From contig DATJUC010000080.1 in the NCBI GenBank assembly GCA_035502675.1, positions 1-42,867 on the forward strand: a stretch of DNA of 42,867 nucleotides, read 5' to 3'. Each line of letters opens with the position of its first letter. Position 1 is the first letter of the stretch. The stretch comes from DATJUC01 sp035502675 (GTDB lineage: Bacteria; Vulcanimicrobiota; Vulcanimicrobiia; Vulcanimicrobiales; Vulcanimicrobiaceae). Made by a program: the position numbers and the translations under genes. The notes below the pieces were generated by a model. The model was given only the letters and a program-made list of their open reading frames with translations. It had not been told where the DNA came from and ran no database searches. Of the stretch, positions 40,045 through 42,867 are shown piece after piece.

Positions 40045-41067
40045 ATGAAATACCGTGCGCGCCGTAGCATTTTTGCCGCGCTCGTGGCCGCAGGAGCTCT
40101 GGCAGCCTGTACGGGCCGTCCGGGTCATACGACGGCCACACTGCTCCCTTGTAACCTAAGCTCCGCCTACGTAAATCCCTTGCGGGCCATGGGGGTCGTC
40201 GGCAAGGCCGGTACCTTCGGAGCGTTGCGATGGAAAGCTCCGTACTGGTCGGTGCATACCGGCGCAGACCTGAACGCGCCGCTTACCGACCCGGCGGAAA
40301 GGATCGGCATACCCGTCTACGCGATCGCACGAGGAAGAGTCGTACAAGTAAGCGCGGCCGACGTGAAAGAGTACGGTCTGCGGATCGTCATACAGCACGC
40401 AGGCGGCGTACAGTCGCTCTACGCGCATCTTTACAGAGCGTTGGTCAAAGCCGGGGAGACGGTTTCGCCGGGGGAGCAGATTGCTGTTTCGGGACAAAGC
40501 GGAAACGCAGCCGATAGTTCGGAGCCCGCGCATTTGCATTTCGAACTCTCGAACGGAAATCCGCTGATTTATCCGAACTCGGCGAGCGGAGTCGTCATCC
40601 ACGACAACGTCGTGAATCCGTGCGCCGGGCAAACGAGTACGGGCGGCGCCGTCGTATCGGTATACGGGAACGTTCGCGTCACGTCGGCTGCCCTCGACGA
40701 CACTCCGCTTCCCCGGATCGCACCCAACAGCTTTCGGGTGTCGCACTGGAGCGTTGGCGTTTCCAACTCTCACAAGGAACAGAACCTCTCGCACGTGCTG
40801 GAACTACGTACGAGGGCGTTGTGCGACGGAGTCTACAGCGTCGGCATCGCGCCAGACGTGGGCGGCCTCGTCTATCAGTATAAGACTAGCGAAACGATGC
40901 CGCTCGTCACGGCAAACGTGCGGAACGGGGATGGCTTCCGATCCGCCGTGGTCGTCTTCCAAAACCCGGGATTTCACGAAGCGCTCCTCGCGAGTCAACC
41001 GAGTCCGACGCCCGCGCCGGCGTGTTCCTCGCGTCCTCCGGCAACACTGCGGCGCAGGAACGGCTAG
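40045..41067 (+). CDS. M23 (LytM) metallopeptidase lipoprotein
   Basis: The 340-aa product has a signal ending in lipobox LAAC (Cys22) and an M23 domain: His71 and Asp75 in HTGADLNAP (H-x3-D), His128 in LYAHLYR, and His163/His165 in AHLHFEL. These residues bind Zn and catalyse cleavage of peptidoglycan cross-bridges, so an envelope-localised peptidoglycan hydrolase is likely. A C-terminal beta-rich domain of about 150 residues (VVSVYGNVRVTSAALDD ...) and a Pro-rich tail are additions. No strong ribosome-binding site precedes ATG 40045. The divergent UBP gene starts 197 nt away; the space between holds no gene I can support. Confidence 0.92.
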   Translation: MKYRARRSIFAALVAAGALAACTGRPGHTTATLLPCNLSSAYVNPLRAMGVVGKAGTFGALRWKAPYWSVHTGADLNAPLTDPAERIGIPVYAIARGRVVQVSAADVKEYGLRIVIQHAGGVQSLYAHLYRALVKAGETVSPGEQIAVSGQSGNAADSSEPAHLHFELSNGNPLIYPNSASGVVIHDNVVNPCAGQTSTGGAVVSVYGNVRVTSAALDDTPLPRIAPNSFRVSHWSVGVSNSHKEQNLSHVLELRTRALCDGVYSVGIAPDVGGLVYQYKTSETMPLVTANVRNGDGFRSAVVVFQNPGFHEALLASQPSPTPAPACSSRPPATLRRRNG

Positions 41068-41105
41068 CAAGGCGTCGTACGCTCGGCGCACGGAGGTTTT
41101 TCGCA

Positions 41106-41465
41106 ATGCGTTCTTTTTTCATGGTTCTCGCGCTCGTCGGGTTAGCCGCGCCGGCGGTGGTCATGGCGTCCGATGCGCCGCCGCTGACGAAGATCGAAGC
41201 CGCGACGATCATCGCGCACTCGCCCGCCATTAAGTTCGCGAAGTCGTGCCTGCCCGCAACCGTCGGCGCCCCGAAGCAAGAGGGGAAATGGGCTGCCGTC
41301 ACCGCCCACTGCCTGTCGAACCCCAACGACGCACGCTACTCGTACTTCCTCTACCACGACGGGGCGTGGCACATGTCGTGCGTTCACGGGGTAAACGTGT
41401 ACGACGTCAAGTTCTTGGTTTCGACCTGCGGCATGTCGCAGGGCGAGGCGGCCTTATTTAAATAG
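41106..41465 (+). CDS. small exported protein with conserved cysteines (119 aa)
   Basis: ATG 41106 has GGAGG 10 nt upstream; the longer frame is shadow. A signal peptide MRSFFMVLALVGLAAPAVVM ends near AVVMA-SD. The mature part has four cysteines (KSCLP, AHCLS, MSCVH, STCGM), which could form two disulfides outside the cytosol. No named family was recognised. It lies 38 nt behind the M23 peptidase and may belong to the same transcript; an envelope role is inferred from that. Confidence 0.75.
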   Translation: MRSFFMVLALVGLAAPAVVMASDAPPLTKIEAATIIAHSPAIKFAKSCLPATVGAPKQEGKWAAVTAHCLSNPNDARYSYFLYHDGAWHMSCVHGVNVYDVKFLVSTCGMSQGEAALFK

Positions 41466-41579
41466 TCGCGGAGCCGTGAGCGGCGCACCGCGCAAGCAAG
41501 CAAACGCTGCCAACCATTTGGCTTGCGGCGCTTCAACGTGCGAACGGTACGGAGGTTTTCGAAAGCGAATCCTTCGGCT

Positions 41580-42867
41580 GTGAAGGGCCGGCCTCTCGTC
41601 GCTTTCTGCGTTGTGACGATCCTCGTGGTTCTTGCGTCGTTTGCAAGCAACGTGCTGACCGATTGGAGCGGCGACCAGGGTCTGACGACGGCGACGACCC
41701 CAACGCGTTTCATTCTGAAAGTGACCGAGGTCACGGGTGCTGCCGCCGCCGCGGGTGTGCGGGCGGGAGACCTCGTCGACGCGCGCACGCTGCCGTTTGC
41801 GCAAGCGGGCCAGGCCGTCGACGAAGTCGACAGGATAACCGTCCTGCGCGACGGCCGGCGGTTGACGTTCGGCGTACGGCGCGTGCCCGGATGGCCGCCC
41901 GACCCTTACGAATCTGCGTTGTTTCTGGCCTACTTTTGGACGGCGTGTTTCGCGCTGCTCATCGCGTGGCGCGGGACCGGCTGGGCGTGGAGCGGACCGC
42001 TCGCGTTCATTCTCGCTTTCGACTCGATCGGCGGTGCGCTCGCACGGTGCTCGCTGCCGGCCCAAAGCCTGACGAGCGCCGTCGATCTCATCGGCGACAT
42101 CGCGATTCCGGCGCAGTTCGTTCTGCTGACTGCGTTCTTCGCGTCGTTCGGCGCGCCGCTCACCCGACCGCGCGCCATCTGGACGAAAACCGCCTACGTA
42201 CTGTCGGCGGTCTGCGGGGTCGCGTGGTACGCAACATATTTTCTGCTATCGCAAAGCGTGATCTCGACGAACTCCGCGAGAGGATTCACGATCTTCGAGA
42301 TCTTCTTGACGGCGCCGGTGATCCCAACGGTCGTCTGCGGCATACTGGCAGTGCGCAACGCAGACCCTGTCGACGCGCAACGGGTAGGATGGGCCGTTGC
42401 GGCTTTTGGGAGCGTGTGGTTCTTTTGGATACTGGCCGGGCCGCTCGGAGGAATCTGGTACTCGATCGATCGGAATCTGTTCGCATTTTTCTGGGAATTG
42501 GCCACGCTCGCAAAACTTTTGCTTCCGCTCTGCCTGAGTTATGCGGCCTTAAGCCGACGGCTGTTCGACGTCGGATTCATCATCAATCGAACGGCCGTTT
42601 TCGGCGCACTGTCCACGATCGTCATTGGGTCGTTCGTCCTTTTGGAGTGGGCAATCGGCAAATGGTTTGAAGGCGCCAGCCACACCACCAGCCTGCTCCT
42701 CAACGGCGTGCTCGCGCTCGGACTCGGGCTATCGCTGCGGGTCATACACTCTCGCGTCGATACTGTCGTCGACCGCGTGCTGTTTCGCCGGCGTCACGAA
42801 AACGAGCGCACGCTGCGCCGGTTTGCACGCGAAGCCGCGTTCGTCACGTCCCGCGACGTCCTCCTAG
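41580..42867 (+). CDS. PDZ / multi-TM sensor, 5' part only (paralogue of 30409)
   Basis: The frame from GTG 41580 runs open for 429 codons to the end of the window. It has an N-terminal TM helix (FCVVTILVVLASFAS), a short PDZ-like domain (GAAAAAGVRAGDLVDARTLP), about eight more TM helices, and the linker VDTVVDRVLFRRRHENERTL then RRFAREAAFV. From RRLFDVGFIINRTAVFGALS onward it aligns residue by residue with HRIFDIAFVVNRAAVFAGVS in the 30409 protein. The GAF-like and C-terminal parts would lie beyond the window. The start is uncertain: GGAGG (41551-41555) is 24 nt upstream of 41580, and GTG 41538 is an in-frame alternative. Confidence 0.8.
   Translation, partial: MKGRPLVAFCVVTILVVLASFASNVLTDWSGDQGLTTATTPTRFILKVTEVTGAAAAAGVRAGDLVDARTLPFAQAGQAVDEVDRITVLRDGRRLTFGVRRVPGWPPDPYESALFLAYFWTACFALLIAWRGTGWAWSGPLAFILAFDSIGGALARCSLPAQSLTSAVDLIGDIAIPAQFVLLTAFFASFGAPLTRPRAIWTKTAYVLSAVCGVAWYATYFLLSQSVISTNSARGFTIFEIFLTAPVIPTVVCGILAVRNADPVDAQRVGWAVAAFGSVWFFWILAGPLGGIWYSIDRNLFAFFWELATLAKLLLPLCLSYAALSRRLFDVGFIINRTAVFGALSTIVIGSFVLLEWAIGKWFEGASHTTSLLLNGVLALGLGLSLRVIHSRVDTVVDRVLFRRRHENERTLRRFAREAAFVTSRDVLL

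Overview
The window is a GC-rich bacterial chromosome segment with dense coding on both strands, frequent GTG/TTG starts, and short overlaps between co-directional genes. A secretin with an N-terminal signal, an M23 peptidase and about ten predicted lipoproteins point to a cell envelope with an outer membrane. Abundant beta-propeller lipoproteins, a surface protein of Gly-Val repeats, DUF4242/DUF899/DUF3175 proteins and PDZ-multi-TM sensors together resemble the Eremiobacterota/Vulcanimicrobiota (WPS-2) lineage. That placement is an inference from gene content. No rRNA or tRNA gene, CRISPR array, integrase or insertion sequence was recognised.

Layout. 0.1-3.9 kb: a repeat-rich surface protein, a solute-binding lipoprotein without its permease, a DUF899 protein and a tiny membrane protein that overlaps it. 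3.8-7.0 kb (minus): three tandem beta-propeller lipoproteins in overlapping frames. 7.1-10.1 kb: a large AAA/LuxR-type regulator divergent from a DUF4242 gene. 10.1-10.8 kb: decayed DNA, including an EmrB-type efflux gene reduced to its two ends. 10.9-12.4 kb: WrbA quinone reductase with three small genes. 12.4-13.5 kb (minus): another propeller lipoprotein. 13.6-16.3 kb: a MarR regulator, a 14-TM drug/proton antiporter and an isochorismatase-like hydrolase with 17-nt gene overlaps and a palindrome at the regulator start. 16.3-16.9 kb: a broken retropepsin-like gene.

16.9-30.2 kb (minus) is the most striking part. A TPR/HTH regulator, a 1458-aa serine protease of the S8/S53 clan, a lipoprotein, an S53 (sedolisin) lipoprotein protease, a short HTH protein and a secretin follow one another. 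The last five touch, overlap or lie within 50 nt of each other. The two HTH proteins are paralogues and bracket the proteases. I read this as a candidate protease-secretin system.

30.4-42.9 kb: a PDZ/multi-TM/GAF-like sensor with no recognisable output domain; a serine beta-lactamase-like hydrolase and a lipocalin-like protein (both minus); a flavin monooxygenase pseudogene; a FEN-type exonuclease; a frameshifted MDR oxidoreductase; a translation-related pair (IF-1, apparently using an AUC start, and a zinc-ribbon protein); a small unknown protein, a frameshifted TIM-barrel lipoprotein and a UBP-type zinc finger (all minus); an M23 lipoprotein peptidase; a small exported protein; and the 5' part of a second PDZ/multi-TM sensor running off the window.

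Several genes carry frameshifts or internal deletions. At least one sits in a homopolymer, so assembly error must be separated from real decay.
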